From CAVQAH01 sp963784195 (GTDB taxonomy: Bacteria > Acidobacteriota > Vicinamibacteria > Vicinamibacterales > 2-12-FULL-66-21): a DNA stretch of 64,000 bases. The notes under the pieces were generated by a model. The model saw nothing but the letters and a program-made list of their open reading frames with translations. It made no database searches and was not told the origin of the DNA. Positions 27,115 through 35,459 of the stretch are shown here, one piece after another. Positions within the stretch are counted from its first letter, which is position 1. Each line of letters opens with the position of its first letter. Location: the NCBI GenBank assembly GCA_963784195.1, contig CAWARA010000001.1, forward strand, positions 1-64,000, in the 5' to 3' direction. A program made the translations under genes and the position numbers.

Positions 27115-28200
27115 TCACGCAACCAGGGCACCGAACGCCCAGCAGATCAGCGCGTTTCCCGTCGCTATCGTGAAATCGTCCGTTCCTCTCGGCGACCACA
27201 GTTCCAGCGCGGTGCTCGAGAGCGCGATCACGACGGCCAGACCAATCCAGGGCGTGGGCAATCCGTGGCTCAACACGACCCAGAGGCAGAAGACGAGCCC
27301 GGCGACCAGGCCGGACATCGTTCCACCGATCGATTTGCGATTCACGTCGCCGATGCCCCACACGCGGAGACTCTGTTTGCCGAAGAGCGCCCCGCCAATC
27401 TCCGAGCTGGCGTCGGTCACGATGAACGCCCCCCAGATGAGCGCGAAGACGACGGCGAACTCCTGCGGGCGATAGACCGCCGCGAGTTGAGCGCCAAGAG
27501 GGACCATGACGAACTTGAATGCCGTCCAGAGGGTCGTGATGAGCAAGCAGTTCGCGCGCGCGAGCACGCCGTCCATGACGCGCGACTGCGGGCCGTAGAA
27601 CGCCGACGCCAGAAACCCATCCGAGTAATAGAACGCCAGGAAGATCCAGCTCGTCACGACGGCGTCGAAGAGGTTGTCCTGCAGGAACAGTGTGGCGAAA
27701 TTTTGCGACGGGTCCACGCTGATGTGGGAATAGAGATAGAAAAAGCCGGCCATCCCGAGCGTGATGAAGCGGCCGCGGCGACCGACCATGTCGACGATAC
27801 GAATGCGCCGTTCGGAGTGGCGGCTCACGAACTCGGCGACGTCGAACGGCCGTCGCATCCGGGACGAGAACGATTCGCGGCGCTCGCTCTTCGAAAACCC
27901 CACGACGTATGTCAAGAGCAGCGCCTTGACGCCCCACCAGATGAACCCCCACAGGACGTTGAAGAACAGAATGCCGAAGAAGACATCGGTCAGTCGCTGC
28001 CGGGTGACGTCATAGGTGGCGAAGAAATACGCATTGCCTCTGGTTGCGAGCAGGACGCCCCAGAAGAGCGTCAACGCCGCATTGAAGGCGAGGGTACCGC
28101 GGAAGATGCGATCAGCGGTACGGCGCCGCGGCGTGACGTCGACAGATGGCCGGACGTCGGTGGGAACGGCGACCGAGGCCGCCGGGTCCGGCCCGGTCAA
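27115..28200 (-). CDS. integral membrane CTP-dependent polyprenol/phytol kinase-like protein (Sec59/VTE5 superfamily)
   Basis: The frame is rich in membrane helices and ends with a recognisable signature: DASSEIGGALFGK, then NRKSIGGTMSGLVAGLVF, then ALELWSPRGTDDFTIATGNAL. The order D-x3-E-x2-G, KSxxGTxxG and E-x3-SPxGxDD-x4-TxN is the CTP-binding pattern of dolichol, phytol and farnesol kinases, related to CDP-diglyceride synthases. The true start is unclear: the open frame extends to 28506, past the start of the divergent oxidoreductase gene, so I use the TTG at 28200, giving about 361 residues with the first helix near residue 27. A lipid kinase in a carbohydrate locus is unexpected; substrate unknown. 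Confidence 0.6.
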   Translation of the reverse strand: MTGPDPAASVAVPTDVRPSVDVTPRRRTADRIFRGTLAFNAALTLFWGVLLATRGNAYFFATYDVTRQRLTDVFFGILFFNVLWGFIWWGVKALLLTYVVGFSKSERRESFSSRMRRPFDVAEFVSRHSERRIRIVDMVGRRGRFITLGMAGFFYLYSHISVDPSQNFATLFLQDNLFDAVVTSWIFLAFYYSDGFLASAFYGPQSRVMDGVLARANCLLITTLWTAFKFVMVPLGAQLAAVYRPQEFAVVFALIWGAFIVTDASSEIGGALFGKQSLRVWGIGDVNRKSIGGTMSGLVAGLVFCLWVVLSHGLPTPWIGLAVVIALSSTALELWSPRGTDDFTIATGNALICWAFGALVA

Positions 28201-28336
28201 AGTTCGCCACTCCGCATCGGCGCAGGGTGAGTGGTGATTCGTCGCACTGAACTCGTTCAGAGTTACGTCGGAAGAATCCGGAACGTTCCCTAACAAGGTA
28301 GCCAAGGGATAAGATCCCAGCCACCGGAGGAATGAC

Positions 28337-29545
28337 ATGTCCAGCACGCGCCGACAGTTTCTGACAGCAGCCTCTGGACTGATCGTGGGCGCGCGTCTGG
28401 CGGCGAGCCAGGCGCAGGGCGCCAACGACCGGATCCGGATCGGCGTGATCGGCACCGGCAGCCGGGGGCGTGGCCTGATGACGCTGCTGAAGCGGCTGGC
28501 CGGCAACGACCTGGTCGCCGTCTGCGACGTGTACGAGCCCCGGTTGCTCCAGGCGGCGGAGATCGCCGGTCCGACGGTAGTGAAAGTTGCCGACTACCGC
28601 ACGATCCTGGACGACCGCGGGATTGACGCGGTCGTGATCGGCACGCCCGATCACTGGCACAAGACGATGACGCTCGACGCGGTCGCAGCAGGGAAGGATG
28701 TCTTCGTCGAGAAGCCGGTGTCGCACAGCATCGCGGAAGGCGCGGAGATGGTGCGCGTAATCGAGGCATCGAAACAGGTCGTGCAGACCGGCACTCAACA
28801 GCGCAGCTGGGATCACTGGGTGCTCGGAAAGCAAATCGTCGATTCCGGCAGGTTGGGCCAGATAACTTTCGTTCACACCTTCTGGTACCAGCACGCCACG
28901 GCGGGAAACTACGCGCCGGTTTCACTCGAGCAGCTCGATTGGAAGCGCTGGCTCGGTCCGGCGCCCGATCGGGCGTTCGAACCGGTCCGCTTCTACCAGT
29001 GGCGCCACTTCTGGGACTACGGCGGCGGCGGCATCACGGATCTGATGACGCACTGGATCGACGTCGTGCACTGGTACATGAACGTCGAGGCGCCGGCGGC
29101 GGCAACCACGGCGGGGCGCAATTACTACATCAAGTCCTGGGAGGCCCCCGACACGGTCAATGTGTCGCTCGAGTTTCCGAAGAACTTCAATGCAGCCTAT
29201 CTCGGCACCTATGTCAGCCGGGTGGACGATGGCGGGCTCGAGTTCCGCGGCGATCGCGGCACGCTGAAGATCGACCGCGCCCGTCTGGCGTTCTATCGCG
29301 ACGACGCGGCGTGGGCGCCCGGCACGCAGGCGCCCGAGCCGGACATCTACGTGCGGTCGAGCGGCGACGGAACGCTCACCCATCTCGGAAACTGGCTCGA
29401 CTGCATCCGAAGCCGCAAGACGCCGAATGCCAACATCAGGGTGGCCCACCAGGCGGCGCGAACGTCGCACATCGCGAACGTCTCGCTGCGTTCAGGACGT
29501 TCCGTGCGCTGGAACCCGGCGACAGAGGCAATCGAAAGCGACTGA
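28337..29545 (+). CDS. Tat-exported Gfo/Idh/MocA-family oxidoreductase
   Basis: 402 residues, with a twin-arginine signal (STRRQFLTAASGLIVG) and a CCGGAGG ribosome site. The Rossmann motif GVIGTGSRGRGL starts near residue 37, and the family EKPVSHS lysine-proline motif is at about 130. The C-terminal alpha/beta domain has GGGGITDLMTHWIDVVHWYM, typical of the Bacteroidetes/Planctomycetes/Acidobacteria periplasmic subgroup that binds NAD(P) during folding before export and oxidises sugars or cleaves glycosides. It lies between the propeller and rhamnosidase genes, supporting a sugar substrate. Confidence 0.9.
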   Translation: MSSTRRQFLTAASGLIVGARLAASQAQGANDRIRIGVIGTGSRGRGLMTLLKRLAGNDLVAVCDVYEPRLLQAAEIAGPTVVKVADYRTILDDRGIDAVVIGTPDHWHKTMTLDAVAAGKDVFVEKPVSHSIAEGAEMVRVIEASKQVVQTGTQQRSWDHWVLGKQIVDSGRLGQITFVHTFWYQHATAGNYAPVSLEQLDWKRWLGPAPDRAFEPVRFYQWRHFWDYGGGGITDLMTHWIDVVHWYMNVEAPAAATTAGRNYYIKSWEAPDTVNVSLEFPKNFNAAYLGTYVSRVDDGGLEFRGDRGTLKIDRARLAFYRDDAAWAPGTQAPEPDIYVRSSGDGTLTHLGNWLDCIRSRKTPNANIRVAHQAARTSHIANVSLRSGRSVRWNPATEAIESD

Positions 29546-29574
29546 TAGAACACGGTGCATGGCCGAACTGGTTG

Positions 29575-32349
29575 CTACTTCCACGCGAACCGGTACTGAC
29601 CCGAGCCGACGTCGACCACGACCGCGTCGCCGGCCTGACGCGACGAGGTCACGCCGTCGAGTCCCTGGAGCGGTTTACCGCCTTCGGTCACAGACTCGAG
29701 CTTCGCACTCGGGAGGCGGACGGTTGCCGTCGTGTTCGCCGGCGCTTCGACGATCAATTCCATTCCGCCCGCTGTCTTCGTCCAATGGGACGTGGCCCTG
29801 CCGAACGGTGTCTCGTGGCTCACGTTGACATCGGTGAAGCTGCCGCCGGGATGCGGCGCGAAGACGATGTGCTTGTAGCCTGGCATTGATTCGTCGATCT
29901 CCAACCCCGCCATGACGCGGTACATCCATTCGCCGACCGCGCCATACGCGTAATGATTGAACGAGTTCATGCCGGCGTCCTGAAACGAGCCGTCAGCCTT
30001 GATCCCGTCCCATCGCTCCCAGATCGTCGTCGCACCCTTCGTCACTGGATACAGCCAGGACGGATACTCCTTCCGCTCGAGCAGCATGTACGCGAGGTCG
30101 AGATAGCCGTTGTCGCTCAGGACGTGCAGCAGATAGGGCGTCCCGAGAAAGCCGGTCGTCAGATGTTTCCGCTGGCGAATTTCGGCCGCGAGCCGCTCCG
30201 CCGCTCGCGGGCGCAGCTCCTTTGGCAGCAGGTTGAAATGCAATGCCAGCACGTACGCCGTTTGCGTGTTCTCCCCGACACGTCCTTCGGGCGTCACGAA
30301 CTCCTTCACGAAGGCCGCCTTGATCGTGTCGAGCAGCGCCTCGTACTTCGCCTGATCGTCCGTCTTGCCAAGGACGTCGGCGGTTCGAGCGAGAAGGTCC
30401 GTCGAATGCGCGAAGAACGCCGTCGCGATCAGATCTTTTCCTGTCGTCGCCCCCGGGTAATCCGAACGCGTCGTCGCGAAGGCAAGCCAATCGCCAAACG
30501 TGAAGTCTTCCGTCCAGAGATAGTCATCACCGGCCCGACGCCGCACGTATTCGACCCATTTCACCATGCTCGGATACTGCGTCTCGAGGACACGCGTGTC
30601 GCCGTAACTCAAGTACATGTTCCACGGGATGATCACCGCGGCGTCTGCCCACCCGGCTGACCCGGCCTCCTGTCTGTCCGGTCGCGTCAGCACGTCTGGC
30701 ACGACATGCGGGACACTGCCGGACTCGAGCTGATCGGCGGCAACATCCTTCAGCCACTTGGTGAAGAAGCCCGCGACGTTCATGTTGAAGGCCGCGGTGC
30801 GCGAGAACGCCTGCGCGTCGCCGGTCCAGCCGAGACGCTCGTCACGCTGCGGGCAATCGGTGGGGACGTCTACGAAGTTGCCCTTCTGGCCCCAGCGGAT
30901 GTTGTGCTGCAGCTGATTGATCAAGGAGTGCGAGGTCGAAAACTCGCTGGTGGGCGCGATCGCCGAATGGACGACGACGCCCTTGATATTGTCGAGCGCG
31001 GCCGTGCCCGGGAAGCCCTCGACCAGGACGTAGCGGAACCCTTGAAACGTGAAGCGCGGCTCGAAAACCTCTCTGCCCCCGCCTTTGAGCGTATAGACGA
31101 CCTGCTGGGCGGCGGCACGAAGGTTCTCGGTGTAGAAGTTGCCCTTCTGATCGAGAACTTCGGCGTGACGAAGGGTCACCGTCGTTCCGGCCGGACCTTC
31201 GACGGTGAGGCGCACCCAGCCGACCATGTTCTGCCCCATGTCGACGACCGTCTGGCCTGACGGCGAGGTGAGAATCTTGACCGGCGTTACCTCTTCGATG
31301 CGACGGACGGGCGGGCCTTCAGGTGCGATCAGCGTGTTCTTCGGATGCTCGGCGACGCGCACGGCCTTCCAGCTTGCCTCGTCGAAGCCAGGCGCGTCCC
31401 ATCCCTTCTTCTCGAGGCGCGCGTCGTACGTCTCACCACCGTAGATTTCTGCGGTCTGAATCGGACTGGTGGCCGCCTTCCACTGCGCGTCGGACGCAAT
31501 CGTCTCGCGGGTGCCGTCGGCATAGGTGATGTCGAGTTGCGCCAGCAGCGCAAGCCGATCGCCGTAATGGTTTCGATGTTTCCTGAATCCGATCTGTCCC
31601 CGGTACCAGCCGCTGCCTAGAAGCGCTCCGATGACGTTGTCGCCGCGTCGAAGCAGGCTCGAGACGTCATAGGTTTGGTACTGCAGCCGCGTCGCGTAAC
31701 TGGTCCATCCCGGCGTCAACACGTCGTCGCCAACGCGCTGGCCATTGAGCGAGAGCTCGTACAGCCCGTGACTGGTGACGTAGACGCGCGCTGACCGGGG
31801 CGTTTTCTTCAACGCGAAGGCTCGCCTGAGCATCGGCGAAGGCTGTGGGATCGATGTGTCTTCCTGGAGGTCCGGTTCGATCCACTGCGCCGTCCATTCA
31901 GACGGGTCAAGAAGGCCCATCTCCCACCAGGACGGCGTACTCCACGCGGACTCTCGATTCGTCGAGTCCCACACGCGAACTCGCCAGTAGTACCGATGCC
32001 GCGACTCGACTGCCGGGCCATCGTAGGGACGGAGCGTGGACTCGCTGGACTTGACACGTTTCGAGTCCCAGACGAGATTCCTGCCGCGGGTCAGATCGTC
32101 CGCCGTGCGCGCCACCTGCACCTGGTATTCCGCTTGCACGATGCCGCGAGCGTCTCCGTGAATCCACCAGCTCAGTCGCGGTGTCCGTGTGCCCAGGCCG
32201 AGCGGATTCTCGTCGTGCTCGACACGCAGGTGATCGACCATCAAACTGGGTACAGACTTTTCGCGAGCGGCGAGCGTCCCATGACCAGAGGACGCGATCG
32301 CGAACAAGAACAGGATCATCATCAGAGGGCGATTCCACCGTCTCTGCAT
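29575..32349 (-). CDS. alpha-L-rhamnosidase (GH78), secreted
   Basis: 924 residues with signal peptide (MMILFLFAIASSGHG). Domain order follows GH78: N-terminal fibronectin-like and Bac_rhamnosid_N beta domains, concanavalin-like domain (TVVDMGQNMVGWVRLTVEG), then the (alpha/alpha)6 barrel with DCPQRDERLGWTGDAQAF at about residue 496, which holds catalytic-site acids, and WERWDG further on, followed by a C-terminal beta domain. It releases alpha-L-rhamnose from rhamnogalacturonan, flavonoid glycosides or similar. The stop faces that of the oxidoreductase across 29 bases. Confidence 0.92.
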   Translation of the reverse strand: MQRRWNRPLMMILFLFAIASSGHGTLAAREKSVPSLMVDHLRVEHDENPLGLGTRTPRLSWWIHGDARGIVQAEYQVQVARTADDLTRGRNLVWDSKRVKSSESTLRPYDGPAVESRHRYYWRVRVWDSTNRESAWSTPSWWEMGLLDPSEWTAQWIEPDLQEDTSIPQPSPMLRRAFALKKTPRSARVYVTSHGLYELSLNGQRVGDDVLTPGWTSYATRLQYQTYDVSSLLRRGDNVIGALLGSGWYRGQIGFRKHRNHYGDRLALLAQLDITYADGTRETIASDAQWKAATSPIQTAEIYGGETYDARLEKKGWDAPGFDEASWKAVRVAEHPKNTLIAPEGPPVRRIEEVTPVKILTSPSGQTVVDMGQNMVGWVRLTVEGPAGTTVTLRHAEVLDQKGNFYTENLRAAAQQVVYTLKGGGREVFEPRFTFQGFRYVLVEGFPGTAALDNIKGVVVHSAIAPTSEFSTSHSLINQLQHNIRWGQKGNFVDVPTDCPQRDERLGWTGDAQAFSRTAAFNMNVAGFFTKWLKDVAADQLESGSVPHVVPDVLTRPDRQEAGSAGWADAAVIIPWNMYLSYGDTRVLETQYPSMVKWVEYVRRRAGDDYLWTEDFTFGDWLAFATTRSDYPGATTGKDLIATAFFAHSTDLLARTADVLGKTDDQAKYEALLDTIKAAFVKEFVTPEGRVGENTQTAYVLALHFNLLPKELRPRAAERLAAEIRQRKHLTTGFLGTPYLLHVLSDNGYLDLAYMLLERKEYPSWLYPVTKGATTIWERWDGIKADGSFQDAGMNSFNHYAYGAVGEWMYRVMAGLEIDESMPGYKHIVFAPHPGGSFTDVNVSHETPFGRATSHWTKTAGGMELIVEAPANTTATVRLPSAKLESVTEGGKPLQGLDGVTSSRQAGDAVVVDVGSGQYRFAWK

Positions 32350-32413
32350 GCGATCGTCTCCTCAGTTTTCCGAGATCTTTGGAAAGAGAGTGCGAGAACA
32401 GGGGCGAACGCCT

Positions 32414-32814
32414 TCAGTCACAACGAATGCGCACTTGCGCATCGCCATCCAAATCGACCGTGAGTTCGCCGATGTCCTTGATCATTGCTTCGAGGTCGGT
32501 ATAGTGAATCTTCGAGAGATCGAGCTCGGTGCCGTTGTCCAACTGGATCTTCTTCTTGCCGAGCATGCCCGGAAACAACGCTCCGAGCCGGAGCCCGCCG
32601 CGCACGACCGACATTGGCACGCGGATGTCACATTCTCAGCCTTCTTGCCATCGCGAGCGGGCTTGTTGACCAGAATCCGGAAGTAGCGGGGCTGAATCGG
32701 CCTTTCCTCCGACGACCCAGGCGCCGCAACCGCTTTCAGCAGCTGCTCGGCCTCCTGCACTGTGACTTTGCCACCCGACAGCATCTCGAGCACCTGGCGC
32801 ATTTCCTGGCTCAT
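32414..32814 (-). CDS. SHOCT-like/DUF-containing small protein, frameshifted at about 32630
   Basis: The first frame opens MSQEMRQVLEMLSGGKVTVQEAEQLLKAV, an SHOCT-like helical hairpin that often tops YvlB/DUF4097-type regulators of the envelope. It reads to RYFRILVNKPARDGKKAENV; the natural continuation (VPMSVVRGGLRLGALFPGMLGKK... and ...LTVDLDGDAQVRIRCD) lies in another frame from about 32625. One added base there yields a coherent protein of about 133 residues. It starts 9 bases after the DUF2089 gene, in the same operon. Confidence 0.7.
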
Positions 32815-32823
32815 GGTGTTGCC

Positions 32824-33210
32824 TCATTTCTGCCTGAGTTGGTCGAGCGCCTGCGTGACGGTGATGTCTCCACGCGAGAGCCGCTCCAGCACTTCGCCGC
32901 GGGTCGGTGCTGATAACTCGGTTTCCGATCCCTGCTCGATTTCAACAAACGACAACTGGCTGCCGATCCTGTTCAACCGGTTTTTGATGGTGGGGTAGCT
33001 GACGCCGAAGTACTGCTCCATCTGCTTGATGGATCCGTGGCAGCGGACGAACGCCGCGACGAAAACCTGGTCCTCTGCGGGAAGCTGTGCGAGGGGCGGC
33101 AGGACGAACGGCCCCTCGATGGCGACGCCTGAGTCGACCAGGCGCACACGATCGACCTCCATCCTGGCCTGCCCGACCAGCTTGGTGAGCTCCTGCCAGT
33201 CGCTAGCCAT
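32824..33210 (-). CDS. DUF2089-family transcriptional regulator
   Basis: 128 residues. A central helix-turn-helix (EDQVFVAAFVRCHGSIKQMEQYFGVSYPTIKNRLNRIG) matches the DUF2089 sigma-region-4-like domain, and the C-terminal hairpin (GEVLERLSRGDITVTQALDQLRQ) resembles the SHOCT-like element at the head of the next gene, suggesting the two products interact or share a fold. A canonical sigma-70 promoter lies so close to the ATG that the transcript is nearly leaderless. Confidence 0.82.
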   Translation of the reverse strand: MASDWQELTKLVGQARMEVDRVRLVDSGVAIEGPFVLPPLAQLPAEDQVFVAAFVRCHGSIKQMEQYFGVSYPTIKNRLNRIGSQLSFVEIEQGSETELSAPTRGEVLERLSRGDITVTQALDQLRQK

Positions 33211-33219
33211 AATGGACGA

Positions 33220-33247
33220 ATTGTAGCTACTAGCTTAACTATTTCAA
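33220..33247 (-). promoter_or_regulatory. sigma-70 promoter with internal palindrome, ahead of the DUF2089 operon
   Basis: Read on the minus strand: -35 TTGAAA (33247-33242), 16-base spacer, -10 TACAAT (33225-33220). The expected transcription start is near 33213, only about 3 bases before the ATG at 33210. The perfect palindrome AGCTA-C-TAGCT (33225-33235) fills the spacer next to the -10 and is a likely operator. The region is conspicuously AT-rich compared with its surroundings. Confidence 0.7.
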
Positions 33248-33329
33248 GTACTAAATTGATTTATTTAATCGAACTACGGAAATCAACAGACCGAACAGGG
33301 CAAGGCGCGTGGCGTCACGCGGCCCGCCG

Positions 33330-33920
33330 TTACTTGCAATCGCGCATGCAGCGCACGGCCCTGGTATCCGGCCGGTCGTCGTCGCCGACGAACCCGTCGC
33401 GGTTCGGCATCTGGACCCTGGGCAGCGACTGCTGGTCCATCACGGCATCGGCAGGGACGAGCCCGTCGAGGTTCAGCAGGTACGCGGTTACCGCGTAGAC
33501 CTCGTCGGCGGTCAAGGTGAGCGGGCGGTCCATGGGCATCGCGCGACGAACGTAGTCGAACAGGATCGGGGCATACGGATACATGCTGCCTGGTGTCAGC
33601 ACGCGTGTGTCGGTCTTGAAAGATCCGATGCCACCCACCAGCGTTCCGTACATCGGTCCACCCTTGCCGTCGACGCCGTGGCAAACCACGCATTTGGCGT
33701 CGTACACAGCCTTGCCCTGAGCGACCGTGCCTCGTCCCGGCGGTAGGCCAGCACCATCCGGCGTGCGGATGTCGATGTTCCACGCTGCGAGGTCGGCCTC
33801 CGAGATGGCCTGGCCGAAGCCGACCGACGGACGCTCAGGAGCGCGCGACGTCGTCGGGGCCGCGCAAGCCCCGATGAGCACTGCCGACGTCACCAGCAGA
33901 GGCACGCTACGCAATGGCAT
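33330..33920 (-). CDS. c-type cytochrome, probable SoxD/SorB-like electron acceptor of the sulfite dehydrogenase
   Basis: 196 residues beginning with a lipoprotein-type signal (VTSAVLIGAC). One haem-binding CVVCH motif (KCVVCHGVDGKGG) is followed by a long loop and a methionine-bearing segment (YVRRAMPMDRPLTLTADEVYAVTAYLLNLDG), typical of SoxD-like class I cytochromes. GGGAGG 6 bases before the ATG at 33920 fixes the start, which overlaps the upstream soxC-like gene by 14 bases. It would take electrons from the molybdenum subunit to the respiratory chain. Confidence 0.85.
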   Translation of the reverse strand: MPLRSVPLLVTSAVLIGACAAPTTSRAPERPSVGFGQAISEADLAAWNIDIRTPDGAGLPPGRGTVAQGKAVYDAKCVVCHGVDGKGGPMYGTLVGGIGSFKTDTRVLTPGSMYPYAPILFDYVRRAMPMDRPLTLTADEVYAVTAYLLNLDGLVPADAVMDQQSLPRVQMPNRDGFVGDDDRPDTRAVRCMRDCK

Positions 33921-35157
33921 TGCGCACCTCCCCATTGGGACTCACCAACCAGGGGAAGATCCCATTGTGATGCTGGACGAACCCCGTGACGACTCGGCTC
34001 TTCATGATGTCGGCGACCGTAGGCTGCACGTAGCCGGTCGAGTCCACGGCACGACTCTGGATCACGGCAGGCCCGCCGTCCCAGGTCCAGCGGTGACGGA
34101 AACGGGTGAGGCACTTGTCGAGGATCGGATCTTCGAGCGTGGCGGGCTGCCAGCTCTTGCCGCCATCGACCGAAACGTCCACAGCCGTGATGCTGCCGCG
34201 CCCCGACCAGGCGAAGCCCTGGATTTCGTGCAACGCGGGACGTCCCAGTGTCATACCGCCGGACGGGCGGGTGATGACCGACTTGCACTCCATCACGAAA
34301 CTGAACTGCCGCCACTTGCCGTCGGGCAAGGGATCGCTGTAGCGCGCCGTCTCGCTCCGGAAGTACCAGGGCCGATCGCTGATCTTGATCCGGCGCAGCC
34401 ACTTGACCGACACGTTGCCTTCCCAGCCTGGGATGAGGACGCGCAGTGGATAGCCCTGCTCGGGGCGGAGCATTTCGCCGTTCTGCGCGTAGACGATCAG
34501 CACATCGTCCATGACCTTGTCGAGCGGAATCGAGCGCGTGTGGCTCGATCCATCGGCGCCCTCGAACAGCACCCATTTGGCGCCGGGCTGCAGACCCGCT
34601 TCGTCGAGCAGCCAGGACGCTGGGATGCCCGTCCACTGCGCGCAGGAGACCATGCCATGGGTCTGCTGCACGGTGGTCGAGGCCGCCCTGGTCCAGTCCA
34701 TCAGCGTGTTGCCAGAACACTCGAGGAAGTTGAACCTCGAGACGGAGGGATACCGCATCAGGGCGTTCATAGTGAACATCAGGGGCTGTTTCACCATGCC
34801 ATGGACGACGAGGCGATGCGTGGCCGGATCGATGTCGGGAACACCGGCGTGATGCCGTTCGAAGAACAGCCCGTTGGGTGTGACGATGCCGTGTTGATCC
34901 TGTAGCGGCGTCATGCTCCAGTCCGACCAGTTCTGGGAGTTTACGAACACGTCGGTGCGACGGCGCATGACGTGCGCCTCGAACTTCGAGGGCGTGCCGT
35001 AAGAGGTCGGCGGAATGGGACGGCCAGGCTGCTGCGCGGTGGATGGAATCGGGAGCTGCGCACCACCCGCGCGTTGAGCCGCGCCGGCTCCCGCCAGGGC
35101 AGTGCCTGCGATCACTGCGCCTTTGCGGAGAAAGCCTCGTCGGGTTTCGATACCCAT
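33907..35157 (-). CDS. soxC: SoxC-like molybdopterin sulfite dehydrogenase subunit
   Basis: 416 residues with a Tat signal (ETRRGFLRKGAVIAGTALAG); GGAGGT lies just upstream of the ATG at 35157. The molybdenum-ligand cysteine is in FNFLECSGN, and the C-terminal Mo-co dimerisation domain is visible (ITAVDVSVDGGKSW, RFRHRWTWDGGPAVIQSRAVDSTG). The family oxidises sulfite or sulfane sulfur in the periplasm. The cytochrome gene follows with a 14-base overlap. soxXYZAB are not in the window, so the pair more likely acts as a stand-alone sulfite dehydrogenase than as part of a full Sox system. Confidence 0.88.
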   Translation of the reverse strand: MGIETRRGFLRKGAVIAGTALAGAGAAQRAGGAQLPIPSTAQQPGRPIPPTSYGTPSKFEAHVMRRRTDVFVNSQNWSDWSMTPLQDQHGIVTPNGLFFERHHAGVPDIDPATHRLVVHGMVKQPLMFTMNALMRYPSVSRFNFLECSGNTLMDWTRAASTTVQQTHGMVSCAQWTGIPASWLLDEAGLQPGAKWVLFEGADGSSHTRSIPLDKVMDDVLIVYAQNGEMLRPEQGYPLRVLIPGWEGNVSVKWLRRIKISDRPWYFRSETARYSDPLPDGKWRQFSFVMECKSVITRPSGGMTLGRPALHEIQGFAWSGRGSITAVDVSVDGGKSWQPATLEDPILDKCLTRFRHRWTWDGGPAVIQSRAVDSTGYVQPTVADIMKSRVVTGFVQHHNGIFPWLVSPNGEVRNAIA

Positions 35158-35247
35158 GATGACCTCCGGAGCTGCGCGGCGTGTGGCCACTTCACCAACG
35201 GTTTATTGCCACCGAGATTGCGGCAATTTGTTGCATCAGGCAAGGAT

Positions 35248-35437
35248 CTTACGCCGGTGTGCACGCGAGCGACGAATGAAAGCAGCGACGAGGCGGCATC
35301 CGGGACGAACAGCTACCGTCCTGATCGGCGTCCGGACCGTCGAACACCACCGCAACAACATCGCCCTCAAACTGGAACTGCGCGGGAGCCACGCGCTCCT
35401 CAAGTTCGCCGTCCAACACCAGTCGGAATTGGGCTGA
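35248..35437 (+). pseudogene. relic of a LuxR/NarL-type response regulator C-terminus
   Basis: The frame ending at 35437 reads GVRTVEHHRNNIALKLELRGSHALLKFAV, a clear second half of a LuxR-type helix-turn-helix. The first half (LTP start at 35248, then EAASGTN) is in a different frame and heavily altered. No receiver domain or plausible start remains upstream. Decay here involves both substitutions and a frame change, so it looks like true gene loss. The rest of the 35158-35459 stretch shows nothing else. Confidence 0.65.
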
Positions 35438-35459
35438 TTGCTACCGCTCTGACGGACAA

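Noticed and set aside
27100..28230. Plus-strand open frame of 376 codons
   Set aside because: Antisense to the polyprenol-kinase-like membrane protein; composition typical of shadow frames.
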